From: Chloroflexota bacterium
Lineage (GTDB): Bacteria > Chloroflexota > Ktedonobacteria > Ktedonobacterales > Ktedonobacteraceae
Direction of reading: 5' to 3'
Assembly: GCA_021828635.1 (NCBI GenBank)
Contig: JAJZEJ010000098.1
Location: 1-5,255 of the forward strand
Length of the DNA: 5,255 bases
Shown here: piece after piece, positions 1 to 5,255 of the stretch
Layout: every line of letters starts with the position of its first letter
Position numbering within the stretch: position 1 is the first letter of the stretch
The notes under the pieces: generated by a model
What the model saw: only the letters and a program-made list of their open reading frames with translations
Database searches by the model: none
What the model was told of the DNA's origin: nothing
Made by a program: the position numbers and the translations under genes

Positions 1-16
1 GGATCAAGAGTGATCC
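1..16. terminator. Short perfect hairpin at left edge, possible terminator of an upstream gene
   Basis: GGATCA (1-6) and TGATCC (11-16) form a perfect 6-bp stem around the loop AGAG. No T-run follows, so it is not a canonical intrinsic terminator. The stem may continue beyond the left edge of the window, which cannot be seen. It could end a gene lying to the left or be a chance palindrome. Confidence 0.25.
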
Positions 17-98
17 TAGCACAGGTACACTAGTCAAACGAACCGATTAATTGCGCAATATACAGGCAATGGTACCAACAATCGAGTGAGCTTCAGCA

Positions 99-104
99 TA
101 GAAT
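99..104 (+). promoter_or_regulatory. Weak candidate -10 element for pyk
   Basis: TAGAAT matches the sigma-70 -10 consensus at five of six positions and lies 53 bases before the pyk start. No convincing -35 hexamer sits 16-18 bases upstream, where the sequence is CAACAA. A perfect 10-bp palindrome, ATTGCGCAAT at 50-59, lies farther upstream and could be an operator half-site pair or chance. The rest of 17-144 shows no gene or other clear signal. Confidence 0.2.
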
Positions 105-144
105 AAATCCAGCTTATTGAATATCTAGAACAAAAAAGCAGCAT

Positions 145-154
145 AAGGAAGAGG
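145..154 (+). promoter_or_regulatory. Shine-Dalgarno for pyk
   Basis: AAGGAAGAGG is purine-rich and complementary to the 16S rRNA tail. The AGGA core ends eight bases before the ATG at 158, an optimal spacing. It fixes the start that gives the usual short pyruvate kinase N-terminus (MRRTKIVCTIGPA). Confidence 0.6.
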
Positions 155-157
155 CCG

Positions 158-1603
158 ATGCGTCGTACAAAAATCGTCTGTACTATTGGGCCAGCGACCA
201 GCAGTGAGGAGCGGCTCGAAGCTCTGATCAAGGCGGGTATGAACGTCGCTCGCCTCAACTTCTCGCACGGCACGCATGATGAACATGCTCAGATCATCGA
301 GCGTGTGCGCACAATTGCAGAGCGGTTGCAGTGTCCATTGGCTATTTTACAAGACTTGCAGGGGCCAAAAATTCGCGTTGGCGCACTACAAGGCGGCCAG
401 CCTATTAAGTTGGTCGAAGGTACGCAGGTTACAATTACGACACGCCCCGATGTTAATGATGCTCAAGTCATCCCCACAACTTACGAGCAACTAGCGGCGG
501 ATGTCAAAGCTGGCGACCGCATTCTGCTGGATGATGGCCTGATGGAGTTACGTGTTCTCGATGCCAACGCGACTGATGTGCATTGTGAGGTCGTTTATGG
601 TGGCCTGCTCAAAGAACATAAGGGCATCAATCTACCAGGGGTGGCCGTGAGCGCACCGGCATTCACTAACAAAGACCGCGATGACCTGCGCTTTGGCATT
701 CTGCATGGTGTCGATTACGTAGCCCTGAGCTTTGTACGGCAAGCAGAGGACGTGCGCGAGGCTAAGAAGCTCATGCGTCAATATCAGAGCGAACTACCTA
801 GCAAGCGTAAAACCAGACTCAAAGACATTCCTTTGATTGTAAAACTGGAGAAACCAGAGGCGGTCGCGCACCTGGAAGAGATACTGGATGTGGCCGATGG
901 CGTGATGGTTGCACGGGGCGACTTGGGTGTCGAGATGTCGCTGGAAAAAGTGCCGCTGATTCAGAAACGTGTGATCGCACGATGCAATCAGTTGGGCTTG
1001 CCGGTCATCACGGCCACGCAGATGCTCGAATCGATGGTCACAAATCCGCGTCCCACCAGAGCCGAGGCCGCCGATGTCTCGAATGCTATTCTTGATGGGA
1101 CCGATGCCGTCATGCTGAGCGCCGAAACCGCCGCCGGTGAGTACCCGATTGAAGCCGTCCAGATGATGGTGCGTATCGCCCTGGCAACCGAGGCTGGCGA
1201 CCGCACCGCGCAACTACCACAATGCCAGCGCCTCACGCAGTCCCACGCCGTTAGCCATGCCGCACGCGCCCTGGCGGAAGAGGCCAGCGTCAAAGCTATC
1301 GTCGTCTTTACACGCTCCGGCATGTCGGCTCATCTTATCTCAAAAGATCGTCCGCGCACTCCTATTCTGGCCTACACGCCGTCTCATGAGGTATACCGCC
1401 AGCTCGCGCTCTGGTGGGGTGTCTGGCCGCACCACATCTCCATGCAAGGTACCACAGAAGAACTGATCGCCGTTGTAGATCAACGTCTGCAAGATGATCA
1501 TTTGTTCCAGAAGGGCGACCACGTCGTGATTATGGGTGGGCTACCTGTCGCCAGCCAGGCCCGCACAAACTTTGTCAAACTGCATCATGTAGGTGGTGAT
1601 TAA
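158..1603 (+). CDS. pyk: Pyruvate kinase, predicted potassium-independent type
   Basis: Cytosolic glycolytic enzyme that transfers phosphate from phosphoenolpyruvate to ADP, giving pyruvate and ATP. At 481 aa it has normal bacterial length. The barrel domain opens with KIVCTIGPA and carries R32, N34 and S36 in the RLNFSHG motif. A B domain spans about 71-157, and the barrel resumes at LPGVAVS (159-165). Catalytic K229 and metal ligand E231 are in VKLEK, metal ligand D255 is in ARGDLG, and T287 is in TATQMLESM. The C-terminal allosteric-type domain runs from about 355 to 481, with no extra PEP-utilising domain. Residues 66-74 read DLQGPKIRV. Lys71, Leu67, Gln68 and Val74 replace the Glu, Thr, Lys and Thr of potassium-dependent enzymes, a known signature of potassium-independent kinases. 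A basic stretch at 214-222 (PSKRKTRLK) lengthens the segment before K229 by about ten residues compared with E. coli PykF as remembered. Identity is certain; cation independence and effector response are predictions. Confidence 0.97.
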   Translation: MRRTKIVCTIGPATSSEERLEALIKAGMNVARLNFSHGTHDEHAQIIERVRTIAERLQCPLAILQDLQGPKIRVGALQGGQPIKLVEGTQVTITTRPDVNDAQVIPTTYEQLAADVKAGDRILLDDGLMELRVLDANATDVHCEVVYGGLLKEHKGINLPGVAVSAPAFTNKDRDDLRFGILHGVDYVALSFVRQAEDVREAKKLMRQYQSELPSKRKTRLKDIPLIVKLEKPEAVAHLEEILDVADGVMVARGDLGVEMSLEKVPLIQKRVIARCNQLGLPVITATQMLESMVTNPRPTRAEAADVSNAILDGTDAVMLSAETAAGEYPIEAVQMMVRIALATEAGDRTAQLPQCQRLTQSHAVSHAARALAEEASVKAIVVFTRSGMSAHLISKDRPRTPILAYTPSHEVYRQLALWWGVWPHHISMQGTTEELIAVVDQRLQDDHLFQKGDHVVIMGGLPVASQARTNFVKLHHVGGD

Positions 1604-1609
1604 CATGCA

Positions 1610-1631
1610 GGCGAGTTTGACATGACTCGCC
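1610..1631 (+). terminator. Hairpin just after pyk, possible weak terminator
   Basis: GGCGAGT (1610-1616) pairs perfectly with ACTCGCC (1625-1631) around the 8-base loop TTGACATG, starting seven bases after the pyk stop. Its position suits a terminator or 3'-end stabiliser. No T-run follows (the next bases are ACTATGCG), so classical intrinsic termination is doubtful. Its loop also contains a consensus -35 hexamer. Confidence 0.35.
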
Positions 1632-1646
1632 ACTATGCGATACGCT
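1617..1646 (+). promoter_or_regulatory. Candidate promoter for the aminotransferase-serA operon
   Basis: TTGACA (1617-1622) is a perfect sigma-70 -35 hexamer. With an 18-base spacer, TACGCT (1641-1646) is the best -10, but it matches TATAAT at only three positions. If real, transcription would begin near 1653 and leave a leader of about 170 bases before the aminotransferase. The perfect -35 favours it and the poor -10 argues against it. Confidence 0.3.
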
Positions 1647-1825
1647 GATACTGGTAGCAACAGCAAGACGACAGGAGCGCATAACAGTGGAGTTATGCGT
1701 ATTCACCGTGCTTCTGCACGTGGGCAGAGCAGGGAGTCACGAAAAGTATCTGCGATGGAGCGGGATAGACAGCGTTGTGACAACGACACTATTTCAGTGA
1801 CGTTTAAGATGGAGCAAAAGGTAGC
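1632..1825 (+). promoter_or_regulatory. Hairpin-rich leader upstream of the aminotransferase-serA pair
   Basis: This noncoding stretch holds a series of stem-loops. CGCATAAC (1678-1685) pairs with GTTATGCG (1692-1699) as a perfect 8-bp stem with a 6-base loop. CGTGC (1707-1711) pairs with GCACG (1716-1720) around TTCT, extendable by two pairs past a bulged C. CGTTG (1773-1777) pairs with CAACG (1781-1785), and CACT (1787-1790) with AGTG (1796-1799). TATGCG at 1634-1639 could compete with 1694-1699 for CGCATA (1678-1683). I do not recognise a T-box, SAM, glycine or tetrahydrofolate riboswitch consensus. It may be an unrecognised cis-regulatory RNA for serine or glyoxylate metabolism, or simply intergenic sequence with chance hairpins. 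The only open frame across it (start 1635) has no Shine-Dalgarno. Confidence 0.35.
1811..1822 (+). promoter_or_regulatory. Shine-Dalgarno region for the aminotransferase
   Basis: Two possible purine-rich sites precede the ATG at 1826. GGAG (1811-1814) is 11 bases away and AAGG (1818-1821) is 4 bases away, so neither has ideal spacing. An in-frame TAA at 1805-1807 rules out a longer protein, and 1826 is the first ATG after it, so the start is secure. Confidence 0.5.
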
Positions 1826-2983
1826 ATGACGACACAAGAACGAAAAGAGATAAGCATTCCAAAGGTAGAGGCGCGTACTCCTATTCCACAGCAGAACTTG
1901 CGTGTTCCTGGTCCCACGCCCTTACCCGCAGAGGTATTGGCGGCGCAGGCCCAGCCAATGATTAATCATCGTGGACCAGAATTCGCGGCGATTGTCAAAC
2001 GAGTGACATTGCGCTTGCAATACTTCTTCCAGACCACCTCGCCGGTCATGACATTTCCAGCATCGGGTACGGGTGGACAAGAGGCAGCCATAGTTAACCT
2101 GTTCTCGCCTGGCGACCACGTTGTCTCGATTATTATTGGCAACTTCGGCACGCGCTTGGCGAAGATCGCAACTGTCTATGGCCTGAATGTGACACGCATC
2201 GAGTTTCCCTGGGGTGAAGTTGCTGACCCAGATGTGGTTGCAGCTCGCTTGAAAGATATTCCGCCCTTCAAAGGCGTGTTGATTACACATAACGAGACCT
2301 CGACAGGCGTCACTAATGATATTGAGGCACTGGCCACGGTTGTGCGCCATCAGAACCCTGACGCGCTGATCGCCATTGATGCAGTGAGTTCGCTGGGTAG
2401 TATTCCGCTAGAGATGGACGCCTGGAATCTCGACGTGGTTTTCACCGGCTCACAAAAAGGCTGGATGACGCCTCCGGGTATCATGATGATTGCCGCCAGC
2501 CCACGCGCTCTAGCGGCCAACAAGATAGCCAAGCTGCCACGCTTCTACTTCGATTGGGGTATGGCGCTCAAGCAACTAGAAATGTGGCAACAGCCCTCAA
2601 CGCCTGCCGTCTCGCTCTTCTATGCCCTCGATGTCGCGCTTGAAATGATGCTAGCAGAGGGACGCGATGCCATCTTTGAGCGTCAGGCACAGGCTGGAGC
2701 CTACGTCCGCGAACGCGCGAAGGCAATGGGCTTGAAGCTCTTCGCCAACCACAACAATGCCTCGAACACCGTCACCGCCATCTGGACACCAGAGAATGTC
2801 AATACCAAAGCTCTGCTCAAGACATTGGGTGAGCAGGATAAGGTCGTTCTCGCGGACGGGCAAGACCATATGAAAGGCAAAATTTTTCGCGTCGGCCACC
2901 TGGGCTACTTTACACAAAATGACCTGGAAGAAGCCATGAACGCTGTCGAGCGACGCCTGCGTGAAGCGGGTTTTGAGGGATAG
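1826..2983 (+). CDS. Class V aminotransferase (alanine/serine-glyoxylate or serine-pyruvate type)
   Basis: PLP-dependent cytosolic enzyme of the AGT/SgaA family, which moves amino groups between alanine or serine and glyoxylate or pyruvate. The 385-aa length is typical. After a polar 25-residue leader come the family motifs RVPGPTPLP (26-34) and PMINHRGPEF (44-53). SGTGGQE (80-86) forms the cofactor phosphate-binding turn, and HNETSTGV is the expected acceptor-side motif. IDAVSS contains D185, which contacts the PLP pyridine nitrogen. GSQKGWMTPPG contains the Schiff-base lysine K211. FRVGHLG contains R355, equivalent to the substrate-carboxylate arginine (R360 of human AGT). It ends 21 bases before serA, so the two are very likely one operon. 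This pairing suggests it may supply the phosphoserine transamination step, as some broad-specificity class V enzymes do in methanogens, or may link serine with glyoxylate. Family is certain; the physiological substrate pair is not determined. Confidence 0.93.
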   Translation: MTTQERKEISIPKVEARTPIPQQNLRVPGPTPLPAEVLAAQAQPMINHRGPEFAAIVKRVTLRLQYFFQTTSPVMTFPASGTGGQEAAIVNLFSPGDHVVSIIIGNFGTRLAKIATVYGLNVTRIEFPWGEVADPDVVAARLKDIPPFKGVLITHNETSTGVTNDIEALATVVRHQNPDALIAIDAVSSLGSIPLEMDAWNLDVVFTGSQKGWMTPPGIMMIAASPRALAANKIAKLPRFYFDWGMALKQLEMWQQPSTPAVSLFYALDVALEMMLAEGRDAIFERQAQAGAYVRERAKAMGLKLFANHNNASNTVTAIWTPENVNTKALLKTLGEQDKVVLADGQDHMKGKIFRVGHLGYFTQNDLEEAMNAVERRLREAGFEG

Positions 2984-2991
2984 GATAGAAG

Positions 2992-2996
2992 AAGGG
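2992..2996 (+). promoter_or_regulatory. Shine-Dalgarno deciding the serA start
   Basis: AAGGG ends eight bases before the ATG at 3005, an optimal arrangement. It supports a start that gives SerA a 17-residue polar N-terminal extension before the conserved VKILITD strand. No other ATG lies close to that strand. Confidence 0.65.
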
Positions 2997-3004
2997 AAAA
3001 ACGC

Positions 3005-4732
3005 ATGGAAAGTCTGACACAGGAACGCGAGGCCCACAGTAATCCGGCGGATACGGTCAAAATCTTGATTACTGACCGCATCGCGCACGAGGGCATCGAC
3101 CTCTTGCGCACACAATTGCCGAATGCACAGATTGATGAGCGCCCTGGCTTGAAAGCAGAGCAACTTAAAGAAATCATCGGCAACTATACTGCCTTGATTG
3201 TACGCAGCGAGACACAAGTGACAAAAGATGTGTTAGCCGCCGCTACGAATCTAAAAATTGTGGGACGCGCCGGCGTTGGCGTAGATAATATCGATACTGA
3301 TGCCGCGACGCATCATGGCATCATGGTCGTCAACTCTCCCACCGGCAACATCATCGCCGCCGCCGAACACACGATTGCCATGTTGATGACGCTGGCTCGC
3401 CATATTCCTGCCGCCGATGCCAGCATGAAAGCCGACAAATGGGAGAAGAGTCACTTCGTGGGCGTCGAGGTACGCAACAAGACGCTCGGCGTGATCGGCC
3501 TGGGCAAGGTCGGCTCTGAGGTAGCACGGCGTGCGCAGGGTCTATCAATGCAGATTCTCGCCTTCGACCCTTTCGTCTCGCCCGAAAATGCACGCAAATT
3601 GGGCGTCACGATGCTCAGTATGGATGAGGTGCTGCAACAGGCTGATTTCATCACACTGCATACCTCGCTTACCACCGGTCCCAAAGGCACACGCGGCTTG
3701 ATCGGTACCAGAGAACTAAACATGATGAAGCCCGGTGCGCGTCTCATCAACTGCGCTCGTGGTGGCTTGATCGATGAAGAGGCACTCTTGCAGGCATTGA
3801 ATGAGCAGCGCGTGGCCGGAGCTGCCCTTGATGTATTCAGCCAGGAGCCGATACGCGGCAACGCTCTTCTAAAAGAACTCATCGCGCATAAACATGTCAT
3901 CGCTACACCACATCTAGGCGCATCGACCGAAGAGGCTCAGGTTGGAGTCGCAACTGATGTGGCTGAACAAATTGTGACAGTGCTGCACGGCGGTTTTCCA
4001 CGCGCGGCAGTCAATGCACCACTGATTCTACCGGAGACATTGAAGGTGCTGGAGCCATATATGCGCCTGCTCGAACGCATGGGCCATCTCTACACACAGC
4101 TTCAGCCGGGACCACTACATAAGATTGAGCTTTCTTGCAGTGGTGATATCGCCAACTATGATCTACGTCCCTTACAGGCGGCGCTGATCAAAGGGCTGCT
4201 TGAATCAATCTCGGACGCGCATGTCAACATGATTAACGCGCAGTTGCTCGCTAAACAGCGCGGCATCGAGATCGTAGAGCAAAAGTCAACGACGGCGAGC
4301 GAATTTGCCAATCTGGTGACGGTGCGTGTGATCGGCGAGAATGGTCATGTCTCATCGTTCGCAGGCAAAGCTGGCTCCGGTGATGAACACGTGGATGTGC
4401 TGAGCGGAACCGTGATGCATGGCGAGCCGCGTATCGTGCGCGTCGGACGCTACTGGGCAGAATTTGTGCCGGAAGGCAACATCCTCTTCTGCCGCAACTT
4501 CGACCAACCGGGCATGATTGGCAAAGTTGGCACTATCCTCGGTCGTGCCGGTGTCAACATTCGCCACATGGATGTGGGACCAACCTCACGTGGCCCACGC
4601 CCGGCAGGCTTGCTCAAGCAGACCGATAATGCGCTGATGATTATCTCCGTTGACGAACCAATCCCCGATTGGGCAATGGCCGAGATCAGCGAGGCGGGCG
4701 ACATCTTCGGCATGACAATGGTCAAATTGTAA
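3005..4732 (+). CDS. serA: D-3-phosphoglycerate dehydrogenase, long form with intervening and ACT domains
   Basis: Catalyses NAD-dependent oxidation of 3-phosphoglycerate to 3-phosphohydroxypyruvate, the committed step of phosphorylated serine synthesis, in the cytosol. At 575 aa it exceeds the roughly 525-530 aa of Mycobacterium-type enzymes. A 17-residue extension precedes the substrate domain, which carries GRAGVGVDNID (87-97) and NSPTGN (110-115). The Rossmann motif GLGKVG is at 165-170, with D188 as the NAD-ribose acidic residue. The catalytic set is R252 (CARGG), E281 (SQEP) and H303 (TPHLGAS). The intervening domain starts at VNAP (336-339) and runs to about 480. The C-terminal ACT domain carries D500 and N518, at the spacing of the serine-contacting D463 and N481 of the M. 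tuberculosis enzyme, so feedback inhibition by serine is likely. The ACT loop after N518 is about ten residues longer than in that enzyme. It is the second gene of the aminotransferase operon. Identity is secure; allosteric behaviour is inferred. Confidence 0.96.
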   Translation: MESLTQEREAHSNPADTVKILITDRIAHEGIDLLRTQLPNAQIDERPGLKAEQLKEIIGNYTALIVRSETQVTKDVLAAATNLKIVGRAGVGVDNIDTDAATHHGIMVVNSPTGNIIAAAEHTIAMLMTLARHIPAADASMKADKWEKSHFVGVEVRNKTLGVIGLGKVGSEVARRAQGLSMQILAFDPFVSPENARKLGVTMLSMDEVLQQADFITLHTSLTTGPKGTRGLIGTRELNMMKPGARLINCARGGLIDEEALLQALNEQRVAGAALDVFSQEPIRGNALLKELIAHKHVIATPHLGASTEEAQVGVATDVAEQIVTVLHGGFPRAAVNAPLILPETLKVLEPYMRLLERMGHLYTQLQPGPLHKIELSCSGDIANYDLRPLQAALIKGLLESISDAHVNMINAQLLAKQRGIEIVEQKSTTASEFANLVTVRVIGENGHVSSFAGKAGSGDEHVDVLSGTVMHGEPRIVRVGRYWAEFVPEGNILFCRNFDQPGMIGKVGTILGRAGVNIRHMDVGPTSRGPRPAGLLKQTDNALMIISVDEPIPDWAMAEISEAGDIFGMTMVKL

Positions 4733-4735
4733 CAC

Positions 4736-4761
4736 ATGAGCATAGCTCTCATTTCAATGAG
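4736..4761 (+). repeat. Small alternative hairpins after serA
   Basis: CTCAT (4748-4752) can pair with ATGAG at 4757-4761 (loop TTCA) or with ATGAG at 4736-4740. GAGC (4738-4741) and GCTC (4745-4748) give a further small stem. The 8-bp direct repeat ATGAGCAT occurs at 4736-4743 and 4757-4764. This lies just after the serA stop and may contribute to 3'-end formation. No T-run follows. Confidence 0.35.
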
Positions 4762-4833
4762 CATGGCACCCACAAGAGATGCCACTACATGTAACATGTA
4801 ATTAATGTAGTCACACCCCTTGTGGGTGCCATG
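4762..4833. repeat. 72-bp intergenic inverted repeat between convergent genes
   Basis: CATGGCACCCACAAG (4762-4776) and CTTGTGGGTGCCATG (4819-4833) are perfect 15-bp inverted copies. An inner 7-bp stem pairs ACTACAT (4784-4790) with ATGTAGT (4805-4811). The right arm can also fold alone, CACCC (4814-4818) with GGGTG (4824-4828). The element fills the gap between serA and the oppositely oriented DedA-family gene, which fits a bidirectional terminator. However, neither side is followed by a T-run. No target-site duplication is visible in the flanks (CAATGAG and TCCATCA), so a miniature transposon origin is unproven. The inverted repeat itself is certain; its role is not. Confidence 0.7.
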
Positions 4834-4854
4834 TCCATCATATATGCCATAGTA

Positions 4855-5255
4855 TTAGATATGCAACAATGTACGAAGGAGCGATTGTTGTTGACATGTT
4901 TGCTCTTCCTCATTCAGGCTAAAACGGGTGAGTGAACGCTTGATGAGATAGACCATAGAGGCAAAGAACGCCAACAAGAGTATAATCACGCAGATAGAAG
5001 GTATAGGATAGAGTTGCAAGACGTGCAAGGCAAGGTGCCAGCGTTTTCCCAGGCTCCAGCCGATTGAAAGCATAACGAAACACCAGATGATGGAACCACT
5101 TATAACAGCTAGTAAAAAACGTCCAAAGGGCATCTGCGCAATACCAGCTGGAAAGCAGGCGAAAGGTCGTACATAGGGCGTCATGCGCGAGAGAAAAATC
5201 ATCCAGGCTCCCGATTTTTGAAACCAGCGTTCAACAATCACCACTTTGCGCCCCT
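4855..5255 (-). CDS. DedA-family (SNARE-associated/VTT domain) membrane protein, 5' end outside window
   Basis: Integral inner-membrane protein of the DedA family, whose members include undecaprenyl-phosphate and phospholipid transporters. The frame stays open through the right edge, so the N-terminal part is missing. The GTG at 5244 is an internal codon, not the likely start. Numbered from that codon, the conserved segment FLSRMTPYVRPFACFPAG (17-34) contains the family arginines R20 and R26 and the AG turn. It is followed by the M-P-x-x-x-F pattern around 38-43. Two hydrophobic membrane segments follow, at roughly 43-66 and 79-101. A positively charged KR boundary and a polar, glutamine-rich tail of about 26 residues end the protein. 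It converges on serA and shows no functional link with it. The transported lipid cannot be told from this fragment. Confidence 0.85.
   Translation of the reverse strand, partial: GRKVVIVERWFQKSGAWMIFLSRMTPYVRPFACFPAGIAQMPFGRFLLAVISGSIIWCFVMLSIGWSLGKRWHLALHVLQLYPIPSICVIILLLAFFASMVYLIKRSLTRFSLNEEEQTCQQQSLLRTLLHI

Noticed and set aside
794..1213. 139-codon antisense open frame opposite pyk
   Set aside because: Histidine-, glycine- and arginine-rich shadow of a conserved enzyme gene, with no recognisable motif.
1604..1825. T-box or known amino-acid riboswitch in the leader
   Set aside because: The conserved T-box antiterminator sequence is absent, no terminator with a T-run is present, and no other known riboswitch core was recognised.
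1635..1829. 64-codon open frame ending in an ATGA overlap with the aminotransferase start
   Set aside because: It has no Shine-Dalgarno and a low-complexity, polar composition unlike a folded protein. It runs through the hairpin-rich leader. The ATGA overlap alone is weak evidence for a coupled leader peptide.
2651..3217. 188-codon antisense open frame spanning the aminotransferase-serA junction
   Set aside because: It lies opposite two well-supported genes, matches no family I recognise, and looks like a by-product of the codon pattern on the other strand.
3451..3900. 149-codon antisense open frame opposite serA
   Set aside because: Serine-, arginine- and proline-rich translation typical of a shadow frame; it lies entirely within the conserved serA coding sequence.
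4762..4833. Miniature transposable element with terminal inverted repeats
   Set aside because: No flanking target-site duplication is visible and a second copy cannot be checked from this window. It is kept only as an inverted repeat of unknown origin.
5242..5244. GTG as the start of the DedA-family gene
   Set aside because: The frame remains open to the window edge. Starting here would remove the N-terminal half that this family needs, so the true start is beyond 5255.
1..5255. CRISPR arrays, tRNA or rRNA genes, insertion sequences, defence systems
   Set aside because: No regularly spaced repeats, cloverleaf-like segments, transposase or nuclease motifs were seen on either strand.

Overview
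The window carries three complete genes on the + strand and one partial gene on the - strand: pyruvate kinase (158-1603), a class V aminotransferase of the alanine/serine-glyoxylate type (1826-2983), D-3-phosphoglycerate dehydrogenase (3005-4732), and the 3' part of a DedA-family membrane protein (4855 to the right edge). Base composition is moderate (about half G+C by eye) and codon use looks even across all genes, with no sign of recent transfer. The mix of features (a pyruvate kinase of the potassium-independent sequence class, an aminotransferase paired with a long ACT-domain SerA, moderate G+C) suggests a chromosomal core region of a Chloroflexota bacterium, possibly of the Ktedonobacteria. 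That placement is an inference from remembered protein style, not a search result.

Layout: 1-157 is the upstream region of pyk, with a truncated-context hairpin at the left edge, a 10-bp palindrome and a good Shine-Dalgarno. Between pyk and the aminotransferase lie 222 noncoding bases (1604-1825). They hold a hairpin directly after the pyk stop, a possible promoter overlapping it, and several further stem-loops, so the serine genes may have their own transcript with a structured 5' leader. The aminotransferase and serA are 21 bases apart and are almost certainly co-transcribed. serA converges on the DedA-family gene, and the 122-base gap between them is dominated by a 15-bp perfect inverted repeat (4762-4833) with an inner stem.

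Functionally the genes sit around lower glycolysis. SerA draws off 3-phosphoglycerate to 3-phosphohydroxypyruvate. The neighbouring aminotransferase is the natural candidate for the next step, or for serine/glyoxylate/pyruvate interconversion. Pyruvate kinase makes the pyruvate such an enzyme could use. No serC or serB is visible here. The DedA-family protein looks unrelated.

I found no evidence of a new defence, mobile or biosynthetic system. The points most worth a second look are the structured 1604-1825 leader, the intergenic inverted repeat, the potassium-independence signature of the kinase, and the loop enlargements in the kinase and SerA.
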